A stretch of 64,000 nt of DNA from Rallus limicola (Eukaryota; Chordata; Aves; Gruiformes; Rallidae), in the NCBI GenBank assembly GCA_022605955.1, contig JAKCOZ010000021.1, positions 10,088,501 through 10,152,500 on the forward strand, written 5' to 3'. The notes under the pieces are model-generated. The model was not told the origin of the DNA. It did not search any database and was given only the letters and a program-made list of their open reading frames with translations. A program made the translations under genes and the position numbers. The first letter of the stretch is position 1, and every line of letters starts with the position of its first letter. Of this stretch, positions 50,201 to 64,000 are shown piece by piece.

Positions 50201-50952
50201 GTTAGCTGAGCTGGTTTGGAGATCTCCTACAGCTCAGAAGAGACTCCTCTGACCTGTTGCCAGTCTCTTCTGTCCACCTACAAACTGACTTGTTGCTTCT
50301 AATTCTGACATTACTGTTCTTCAGACAATTCCACTGAGTACTGGAGGGGTAAAAGAGTGCAACCAAAATGGGTTGATATGGGTTTGTTACCTCTCACTTC
50401 CCCTGAATTCAGTTGAGCTGCTCATGAAGTCACTGGCCACTGTTTGCTCTGGAGTAGTTACTCCTACTGCTGCTGAGGGCACAGGAGGATTGCTGGGGCT
50501 AAACACCTTCCTGAGGGCTGACTCTAGGATGTCCAGTTCCCCAGGAGACAGCAATTTCCTTGTTTGGCCTAAACCACTCCCACTTACCCTTAGTCTGGGG
50601 CATCTCCAGCCTTGCTCATGGGAAAGGACTCACGGGCATTGCAGAGCAACTTTCCCAGCTGTGATGTTCCACCGTTACTCATGTGGAAGCATTTACAGGT
50701 GGCCTGACTTTCCATGGTGGTTTCTAGCAGGTTTGGGAAGACTGTTCCCTTGGAGATGTGTTCAGCACTACTGAGTGTTCTTGTAGCCTGTTCAGAACTA
50801 TTTCAGACTGTTTCCCCTCCTCAGCATGTGATGTATTGTTTCTCTCTGCAGGTGAAAGGGGCCGGCAAGCCTTTGAGAAGATGGACAGGATTTGCTGTGA
50901 ATTAAGAGAAACTGTACAACAAGAGGCTGAAATCGAAATCACGGTATTTTAG
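23148..50952 (+). CDS. RIPOR3: RIPOR family member 3 (FAM65C), complete CDS in 21 coding exons
   Basis: Coding exons: 23148-23248, 27125-27271, 29796-29874, 30602-30625, 30748-30801, 31509-31658, 32244-32307, 32645-32688, 33333-33458, 35290-35435, 41438-41567, 42518-43102, 44173-44312, 44840-44975, 45542-45650, 46805-46966, 47138-47296, 48321-48523, 48793-48876, 49745-49835, 50852-50952. All introns are GT-AG and all phases match; the sum is 2,835 nt, 944 aa. An in-frame TGA 12 nt before the ATG and A at -3 support the start. The protein matches human RIPOR3 along its length: a conserved N-terminal RIPOR/PL48 region (about 1-355) with helical and C2-like parts, a disordered middle in the large exon (about 356-550), and a helical ARM-like C-terminus (about 640-944). 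RIPOR1 and RIPOR2 bind Rho GTPases and control polarity and migration; RIPOR3 itself is little characterised, so its role is inferred from paralogues. Confidence 0.96.
23249..27124 (+). other. RIPOR3: RIPOR3 intron 2
   Basis: Non-coding. Its only striking content is a 21-base G homopolymer at 26251-26271. No other exon or recognisable repeat was seen. Confidence 0.8.
26251..26277 (+). repeat. Poly-G tract (G21-A-G5)
   Basis: Twenty-one consecutive G residues are followed by one A and five more G. The tract can form G-quadruplexes and its exact length is prone to sequencing and assembly error. It lies on the RIPOR3 sense strand inside intron 2. Confidence 0.9.
27125..27271 (+). CDS. RIPOR3: RIPOR3 coding exon 2: residues 34-83
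   Basis: It follows acceptor TTTCTACAG and ends before GTAAGG at 27272. It encodes the basic, serine-rich [12 protein letters not shown] segment and the strongly conserved [17 protein letters not shown] helix start. The join to the next exon makes an Asn codon (AA|T) where human has Lys. Confidence 0.95.
27272..29795 (+). other. RIPOR3: RIPOR3 intron 3 with CR1 fragment
   Basis: Non-coding intron of about 2.5 kb. Apart from the CR1 3'-end remnant at 27951-28013, nothing recognisable is present; open frames around 29.0-29.7 kb lack family similarity. Confidence 0.8.
27951..28013 (+). mobile_element. CR1 LINE 3'-end fragment
   Basis: The stretch reads like the CR1 tail: TTGGACTTGATGGTCTCGAAGG, then GGTCTTGTGCAACCTT and the degenerate terminal octamers TTCTATGATCT. 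Only about 60 bp is left, so it is old or strongly truncated. Confidence 0.75.
29796..29874 (+). CDS. RIPOR3: RIPOR3 coding exon 3: residues 83-109
   Basis: Acceptor TTCTTCTCCAG, donor TTG then GTAAGA. It encodes [20 protein letters not shown] and the following KRNSRL, a predicted amphipathic helix nearly identical to the family. Confidence 0.95.
30602..30625 (+). CDS. RIPOR3: RIPOR3 coding exon 4: 24-nt microexon, residues 110-117
   Basis: A 24-nt exon encoding AFYYDLDK lies between CTCTTTCAG and GTAAGA. Both ends are phase 0, so skipping would keep the frame. The octapeptide is conserved in RIPOR proteins. Confidence 0.93.
30748..30801 (+). CDS. RIPOR3: RIPOR3 coding exon 5: residues 118-135
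   Basis: Encodes [18 protein letters not shown], part of the helical N-terminal region. The acceptor is TTCTTCAAAG and the donor AAG then GTGAGG; both ends are phase 0. Confidence 0.94.
31509..31658 (+). CDS. RIPOR3: RIPOR3 coding exon 6: residues 136-185
   Basis: Acceptor ATCTTCAAG, donor GAG then GTAGGA, 150 nt, phase 0 at both ends. It carries the family signature [11 protein letters not shown] near its start and ends with an acidic, Cys-containing helix. Confidence 0.95.
32244..32307 (+). CDS. RIPOR3: RIPOR3 coding exon 7: residues 186-207
   Basis: Acceptor TTTGTCCTAG, donor AAAG then GTATGT. It encodes [20 protein letters not shown], a conserved helix-to-strand segment. Confidence 0.95.
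32645..32688 (+). CDS. RIPOR3: RIPOR3 coding exon 8: residues 207-221
   Basis: A 44-nt exon encoding [15 protein letters not shown], flanked by TTTTCTTTTCAG and GTGCAG. It begins the beta-rich, C2-like region. Confidence 0.94.
33333..33458 (+). CDS. RIPOR3: RIPOR3 coding exon 9: residues 222-263
   Basis: Acceptor TGGTTTCTAG, donor AAG then GTGTGG. It encodes [13 protein letters not shown] followed by the highly conserved [11 protein letters not shown] segment, which resembles the TLNPVWNE-type strand of C2 domains. Confidence 0.95.
35290..35435 (+). CDS. RIPOR3: RIPOR3 coding exon 10: residues 264-312
   Basis: Acceptor CTGTCCCCACAG, donor TGGAA then GTAAGT. It encodes [19 protein letters not shown] and the [14 protein letters not shown] strand that closes the C2-like unit. 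Confidence 0.96.
35436..41437 (+). other. RIPOR3: RIPOR3 intron 11 (6.0 kb)
   Basis: Non-coding. It contains a 12-base poly-C run at 38093-38104 and a short A run near 39020. Open frames near 40.0-41.4 kb show no family similarity. No other gene is seen. Confidence 0.75.
41438..41567 (+). CDS. RIPOR3: RIPOR3 coding exon 11: residues 312-355
   Basis: Acceptor CTTCTGCTGCAG, donor CTG then GTGAGT. It encodes NPFDTENVF and the family hallmark [20 protein letters not shown]. Confidence 0.96.
42518..43102 (+). CDS. RIPOR3: RIPOR3 coding exon 12: large exon, residues 356-550
   Basis: At 585 nt this is the largest coding exon; it is phase 0 at both ends. It starts SVLQQRQ after TTTGCTGCAG and ends LRDKLK before GTACAG. 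Only short islands are conserved, such as ILSYL near the start, DSFSSED, and a helix [22 protein letters not shown] near the end. The rest is polar, Ser/Pro/Glu-rich and probably disordered. Two further in-frame AG acceptors follow the one chosen (after 42529 and 42532); the first is preferred because SVLQQ matches human. Confidence 0.94.
43103..44172 (+). other. RIPOR3: RIPOR3 intron 13
   Basis: Non-coding; a small CpG-rich patch at about 43185-43345 stands out from the intron and contains a CTCF-like motif (43233-43244). Confidence 0.7.
44173..44312 (+). CDS. RIPOR3: RIPOR3 coding exon 13: residues 551-597
   Basis: Acceptor CCTTGAACAG, donor ATCAG then GTAGGT. It encodes the conserved [19 protein letters not shown] segment. 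Confidence 0.95.
44840..44975 (+). CDS. RIPOR3: RIPOR3 coding exon 14: residues 597-642
   Basis: The acceptor is a NAGNAG tandem (CTCAGCAG); the upstream AG gives a start at 44840. The donor is CAG then GTAAGG. The end [17 protein letters not shown] is a conserved helix that begins the C-terminal alpha-helical domain. Confidence 0.94.
45542..45650 (+). CDS. RIPOR3: RIPOR3 coding exon 15: residues 643-679
   Basis: Acceptor TTGCATTTCAG, donor GAAGAAA then GTGAGT. It encodes [22 protein letters not shown] and following residues, matching the KLASPNLSRLVQE region of the human protein. Confidence 0.95.
46805..46966 (+). CDS. RIPOR3: RIPOR3 coding exon 16: residues 679-733
   Basis: Acceptor TCCCCTCCCCAG, donor GAAGCAG then GTACCA. 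It begins with a Lys-rich stretch ([14 protein letters not shown]) and ends in the conserved KYPGQLEA motif. Confidence 0.95.
47138..47296 (+). CDS. RIPOR3: RIPOR3 coding exon 17: residues 733-786
   Basis: Acceptor GTCCCCTCCAG, donor GGAAG then GTAAGG. It encodes [16 protein letters not shown] and the [19 protein letters not shown] segment, an alpha-helical repeat-like stretch conserved in the family. Confidence 0.95.
48321..48523 (+). CDS. RIPOR3: RIPOR3 coding exon 18: residues 786-853
   Basis: Acceptor TTCGCTTGCAG, donor AAAAG then GTAAGG. It encodes [20 protein letters not shown] followed by paired helices ([20 protein letters not shown] and [13 protein letters not shown]), consistent with an ARM/HEAT-like solenoid. 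Confidence 0.96.
48793..48876 (+). CDS. RIPOR3: RIPOR3 coding exon 19: residues 854-881
   Basis: Acceptor ACTGCATTTAG, donor AGA then GTAAGT, 84 nt, phase 0. It encodes [20 protein letters not shown] and CLALKNLR, a helical repeat unit. Confidence 0.95.
48877..49744 (+). other. RIPOR3: RIPOR3 intron 20
   Basis: Non-coding, nothing recognisable. Confidence 0.75.
49745..49835 (+). CDS. RIPOR3: RIPOR3 coding exon 20: residues 882-912
   Basis: Acceptor CTCAAACAG, donor TCCTTTG then GTGAGT. It encodes [20 protein letters not shown] and [10 protein letters not shown], nearly identical in pattern to the human ARM-like repeat. Confidence 0.96.
49836..50851 (+). other. RIPOR3: RIPOR3 intron 21 (last intron)
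   Basis: Non-coding; a 133-codon open frame at 50373-50774 has no family similarity and no flanking splice support. Confidence 0.75.
50852..50952 (+). CDS. RIPOR3: RIPOR3 coding exon 21: residues 912-944 and stop
   Basis: Acceptor TCTCTCTGCAG. It encodes [20 protein letters not shown] and the family C-terminus ending EIEITVF. The stop TAG at 50950-50952 is followed directly by two more in-frame TAG codons. Confidence 0.97.
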
Positions 50953-51840
50953 TAGTAGAGTAGGAGAGGCTGAATCCCATCATCCTCACTGCCACAGAAG
51001 AGTACCTGAGGAGTTTGGTGTGTTCTCAGTGTCTGGTTTACTCACACCCTGCTACCTCTGTGCTGCAGAGTGCAGGTTTATTTCCAAAGGGTGCACAGTC
51101 TGCCCCAAGTAGACTGTGACACCTTTTCTGCCTCTCAGCACATGATTGAATTATCAAGTGCTGGAGGAATAAAAACTGGGCTCTCAATGCACAGAATGAA
51201 ATCTCTCTTGCCCAGAACTGTAAGTCATATGGCATCTTTTCCCATAAAGGATTTTATTAATTTGGTGTGTCTCAAAGAGGAGATGATCCCTCTCCAATGC
51301 TCCATCTAGACACCAGCAGGCAGCAGATTGTTTGCATCAGTTGCCACATACATTAGACAGAAATCTACTGGCCTGGCGGTTTTCTTTTCTTGTACAAAGT
51401 AGTTGGAGAGAGAAACCCTGGTACCCCAGAAGCCAATTTCTTTGTAATGGGTGCAGCTTAGGGGAGGTTGGAGGGAGGAGTGTCACAGATAGATACTCAG
51501 TATGTATCCTCAGCGGGTCCCAGCAGTACAGCAGGGGCTGTATTTGCCGTGTGCCACAGGGACAGCGCTCTGTAAGTTCGTTTGGTTTTTAAAATCAATT
51601 CATTTAGCCATAGATGAAGCCTTCAGGTGATCGTGCACCTGGTGTCAGGCTCCTTGCTCACCACTTACTAACACTGTGGAGGGCAGCTGTGAAGGGAAGC
51701 CTGGCTTCAGGTAAAATACTTGAAAGGTTTGTGCTTGTGTGTATATATGTTTTATATATAGAAACTTTTCTATTCGGTATTTATTTGTTGGATTTCATAC
51801 TGTTTTCTAAGAATTCTAATAAAACATTTGCAATGAGTCC
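50953..51840 (+). other. RIPOR3: RIPOR3 3' UTR
   Basis: Begins after the stop and runs to a canonical AATAAA at 51818-51823. The cleavage site is estimated about 15-20 nt downstream. An earlier AATAAA at 51168-51173 could give a shorter transcript. Confidence 0.7.
51818..51823 (+). terminator. RIPOR3: RIPOR3 poly(A) signal AATAAA
   Basis: A canonical hexamer about 870 nt after the stop codon, the last one before sequence character changes to the GC-rich spacer. Confidence 0.7.
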
Positions 51841-51844
51841 CTGC

Positions 51845-52634
51845 AAGCGCCACCTCCTGCTGCAGGTGCAGGGCTGGGGGGGGGGGGGAGGTAGTCATGC
51901 CCCCAGGAATGGAGTGGCCCCCAGGAACGCAGCAGCCCCCAGCATGGCCAGGCCCTGTACTCACCCTTCCCAGTTAGGAACAAGTGAAACTGCTGGGCTG
52001 TAGGCTGGGGGGCTGTGGCACTCAGGTCAGGGTGGTTCAGAGCAATGGGGCATGTACCAACTCATCCTGGTGCTGCTCATCCCTGAGTGGGTTATTCTGC
52101 CCTGGGAAAGGGTCCCTGCGGCCCCGGCCTCGCTGCAGGGTGGAAGGGAGCAGCTGCTGCAGGGGCCCTGACAGCTTTTTGTCACAGCTTACGTGGGGCA
52201 GCGGTGCGGGCGCAGCCCTGACATCACCACCACTCAAGCAAACAGCTGAGATCCTCAGTTCAAGCCCCTCTCCTCCAGCTGTAGCTTTCCTTAAAAATAT
52301 AAAGGTAAATAATCCAGATGCCCTGGGAACGTGATTGCTGCGGCTGTACCACAGTGTCACATTAAGGCACAACTGCAACACCCCAGGAACAGTTGTGCTC
52401 AGAAGAGTTACTACATGTTTTACAGTACTGGCTAAAGTGTCACTCAAGTGAGTGGCGGGAGCTGTGTGTCAGGGAGAGACCTGGGATGCTCCTGTCACTC
52501 TTTTACTGGGGCTCTGGTCTTAGACAAGCATTGTAAATCACATCCCCACCCCAAGGTGATGCTTGCCTGGCTTTGCAAGGAGGAGTCAGCAGGTCCAGCC
52601 CAGAGAAGGGGGAAGCAATAAGATGCTCATATCC
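51845..52634. other. Spacer between convergent RIPOR3 and PTPN1
   Basis: About 0.8 kb between the two inferred poly(A) sites. It is GC-rich, contains a 13-base G run at 51876-51888, and has no supported gene. Open frames here show no family similarity. Confidence 0.6.
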
Positions 52635-55600
52635 ATTCTTTAAAAAAAAGAATTTTATTGTTACAACTAAAATGAGAACTGAAAAGTTGTATGGGAACTT
52701 GAAAAACTGTACAATTTACTATAACCTCTGAGGTCGTTGCAGCGGCTTACACAAAAGACAAGATACCTGAAAATGTATTATACCAAAACATTGAGCTTTT
52801 TTGGTTTTTTTGGTTTGTTTTTTTGTTTTTTTTTTACAAAAAGTTTATTCTATGGCAATCTGTAAAAAAGAAAGACCTGATGAGTAAATATTTGCTTAAG
52901 GCATATAGCAGAGCAGCTCACTAACTTTCTAACAAGTTTAACATGGATATTTGTCCATTTTTCCAAGAATAGGTTAGCCAATACACCCACTTTGAAACGC
53001 TACTGTATATACACACCCCAACTACTACATACAGATACAGGACATCGAAACAAAAATGTTTACAGTTCAGTATGATGCGAAGCCTTATACACACCTCACC
53101 GGGCCCGTGGGCTGTGGCACTGTCTGCCCCAAGCTCTGGATTTGGGACAGATGAAAGAACTGGCAGAACATGTGGGCAGAGAGGGGATGCTCAAAGCTGT
53201 GTCGCTGCAGGAATGTTCCCTTGTCAGGATAACACAGTTCAGTGATTCAAGACTCACAGGAAGGATGCTCTGCTTTCCCATCAAACCTAAAATTCACAAT
53301 ATTGCCTCTTGGGAACAAAGGTGTTTTCTGTTTGTTTGGGCCATCACTTCAGGAGCCCGTGGTTCTGCATCACCACATGCTGCTGCGACCCGGCCAAGGA
53401 GCCTCTCCCTCCCTCTGCCAGTGCCCTGACATGCAGGGGGCGAGGTGTGAACAGGGCTTAGGAAACACTCTGGAATGTCGGTACGATACTCACTCAGCTG
53501 CAATGAACCATGCGGAACACCCGGGGTACACTGGGCACGCAGAACTCAGGAAGTCATGCCAAGGGTTAGGCGAATACATGTTATCCAAGAAACACCACAT
53601 CGGTCTGTCACTGAACGCAGACACCTTCAGCAACACCCTTTGAACCACAGCCACTTAATGATCATATCATGCAAAGGTAACTTGGGCACATCAGTAAGCA
53701 GAAATATAAGTTCTTTCACCTTTCAAGCACGTGGTATTTAACCAGGACACTAGGAGACTTTACATGCATTTTCATACACATGGGGTACAAATGTTGCTGT
53801 AGAACAATATTCTACCAGATGGTGGAGAGAAGAGTGGGGACAAAGCAATCACATACTGTATCTTAAATACACAGATGAGCCGTTATATATTACCATTTTT
53901 CTATACTCATTTTTCATGTTTCCAATAATATAAGTAGCTATTGACTGATTACAACATTCCTCCTTTCAAGTACTGGTCTGACCAACAGTCTCACAGGTAA
54001 AGATCGATTCCCAGTACTACCTGAGGATTTATTATTGTACTTCTGAAAAGCCCTTGATGCAAGCTTAACGAAACACAAACCCGAAACAACTCCCCCAACC
54101 CCCCGCCCCCAGTTCACAACTTACTCACTGAAGGAAAAGAGCTACACCTACAGCTTTGCAAAAATAAATATGGAGTGGAGAGAGCCTCAGGCGGTGCTCC
54201 AGAGCCTGTGTCTGTCTGCACTGAGCGGTGGTGAAGTGCTAAGGAGCAGAAGTCGTTAGAAATGAAAGGAACTGATCAGTAATCAGCTGTCACAGCCCAG
54301 GGCCTACAGCTGCCAGGAGGGAGTTCACCCCTGTCCTCTGCCCCAGGACAGAGCAATCTTCATGACTGTTGCTTATTAACAGCTTGGTACTAATGAGGGG
54401 CTCAGCTCTAAGACTGCTCAGTGCAACACCGGCTTCTAGTACAGTTCTCCCGACACACCCAACTCCTTGTGCAGGAGCTGGTGGCGTTACCCCAGTGCGG
54501 GGCTGCGGATCCTGCAGGTAGGGGATCCCCTTTGCCCATCTCAGGCCGGCACCGTCCCATCCTGACCCAGCACCCGCAGAGGGACACGACCCCTGCACAG
54601 CACCTTGTCCAACCACTGGATCTTCAGCCAGACTGAAGCTGCAATTCCACATCTTTGCTTTAGAAAAAGCAGAACACACCAACGCTTGCACCATAAGCCA
54701 ACCGATACGCTGACAGACCGACACGTCTTCTGTCGAGCTTTTCATGTCTCGAGGAAGCTGCCACAGCATTAATTGCTCTGGATTTATTGAGAGGCTTTCC
54801 TGTCCGCTGCCCGCAGTGCCTCCGAGCACGCTGCCTCTCCGGCCCTCGCAGGAAGCACGCCATTCCTTACGGAGCAGATGTAGAGTGAAACTGTGTTTTA
54901 CATTCCAAATGATGAGGTTTCAGAACTGGTCCTTCCGAATGCCAGCGGCACACCTGCGAAATGCTGGTGGGCACATTTTTTGGTTGAATTTCCTTTCCTG
55001 TTTCTCTCCCTCCCCTCAATCTCTCCTGACCCAGAATATCAAAGTAAAGACAGCTTTACAAAGCATGCTGCAATGTAAATAGGCATATGTGCAAGTAGAG
55101 TGCAACAAAAGTCAATGAGGAGATATGCTTTAAAAATAAAAACCTAAAAAAAAGAAAAAAGGGGAAAAAACAAAAGAGCTTGACATGTTGGGATACCCTG
55201 AGCAAACGCAGAAGCCTGTTTCTATAAACACATGTAAAACAATAAGCTCTTTAAGAACAGTTATGCCAAGATTAAATATATCAATACCACAGGCACTGCC
55301 CACAACTCAGTCTTTAATGATGTAGCAAGTTAAAAAAAACCAAACCAAAAACCAACCACAAACACCCCCCACCAACACCCTCCCTTCCAACAAGTTTACA
55401 TTCTTCAGGTATGCGGGTTTCCTTCTCTGCTTTTGGGAACTCATCAATCTAAAGTCCTGTATTTGGTTACAACACTTGGAGAGTACAAGCAAGTTTCACT
55501 TGTGCCTAGTTTTTCTGAAACACAAAGGAAAAAGGACTGGCTTTTTAAAAAAGGCTAAAAACAACAATGTGTTGTAATTCTATTATTCAGTTAAAAAAAA

Positions 55601-55889
55601 AAAAAGAAAGAAAAAAAAAGGAAAACAGACTATTTGGCATTTCTCTGCTTACTCCTGAATATTTTAAGGCCCTGAGATTAGAATATTATGTTCTTGGGAC
55701 CACAGGGCTAGATAAAACCCTAGTGCATCAATTCTCTCTTTAAGCCCTAACCGAAGTTCTGGCCTTTCAACCTCAGATCTCCTGCCGCTGCGCCAAGGCT
55801 CCCATGCCTCCATCCGCCTTCTGTCAGAGAAGCTCATTACAAACCCATCCAATGGTCGTTGTTTCCTGCAGGCCAGCCCTGGCGTGTCC
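52635..55889 (-). other. PTPN1: PTPN1 3' UTR
   Basis: From the stop codon at 55890-55892 the minus strand shows no further coding sequence down to an AATAAA at 52654-52659, giving a 3' UTR of about 3.25 kb. The human PTPN1 3' UTR is also long. It contains several A- and T-rich homopolymer stretches (near 52.80, 55.14 and 55.6 kb) and other possible AATAAA hexamers at 52844-52849, 54028-54033 and 54783-54788, so shorter isoforms are likely. Open frames on either strand here have no family similarity. Confidence 0.65.
52654..52659 (-). terminator. PTPN1: PTPN1 distal poly(A) signal AATAAA
   Basis: Reads TTTATT on the plus strand. It is the most downstream canonical hexamer before the spacer; the next candidate upstream is at 52844-52849. 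Confidence 0.55.

Positions 55890-64000
<8,111 letters not shown>

Noticed and set aside
54290..54829. 179-codon minus-strand open frame downstream of the PTPN1 stop
   Set aside because: It lies in the PTPN1 3' UTR, has low-complexity composition and no recognisable domain.

Overview
The window is vertebrate nuclear DNA, most likely from a bird. It has long GT-AG introns, one CpG island, typical vertebrate poly(A) signals, and three fragments of CR1-type LINE 3' ends (near 17.35, 27.95 and 61.0 kb). CR1 is the dominant avian and sauropsid retrotransposon, so a non-avian reptile is possible; the species cannot be named from the sequence. There is no prokaryotic content, no rRNA or tRNA, no CRISPR array and no viral gene that I can recognise.

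Two protein-coding genes lie tail to tail. The plus strand carries what appears to be a complete RIPOR3 (FAM65C) gene. A CpG-island promoter with a probable non-coding first exon lies at about 1.6-2.56 kb. A roughly 20.5 kb first intron follows, then 21 coding exons from the ATG at 23148 to the TAG at 50952, and a 3' UTR ending near 51.84 kb. Every exon joins in phase and the joined CDS is 2,835 nt (944 aa plus stop), close to the 946 aa I recall for human RIPOR3. The minus strand carries the 3' part of PTPN1 (PTP1B): five coding exons (62516 down to 55890) encode residues 119-435, including the WPD loop, the catalytic Cys215 loop, the Q-loop, the proline-rich segment and the ER-anchoring tail. 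A long 3' UTR runs to about 52.63 kb. PTPN1 exons for residues 1-118 lie beyond the right edge. RIPOR3 and PTPN1 are also convergent neighbours on human chromosome 20q13, so this is conserved synteny.

Region by region: 1-1.6 kb is upstream flank with nothing recognised. 1.6-2.56 kb is the CpG island. 2.56-23.12 kb is RIPOR3 intron 1, holding a U2-snRNA-like fragment (4.1 kb), a 31-copy 16-bp minisatellite (16,555-17,050) and a CR1 piece. 23.1-51 kb is the RIPOR3 coding exons. 51.85-52.63 kb is a short GC-rich spacer between the two poly(A) sites. 52.63-64 kb is PTPN1.

The two genes are not known to act in one pathway. RIPOR proteins are Rho-family interacting regulators of cell polarity; PTP1B is an ER-anchored tyrosine phosphatase that dampens insulin, leptin and JAK signalling. 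I found no convincing undescribed system. The points most worth checking are the stop-free minisatellite, the U2-like fragment, tandem splice acceptors in RIPOR3, a C2-like region in RIPOR3, and the helically spaced CRE-like sites in the promoter island.
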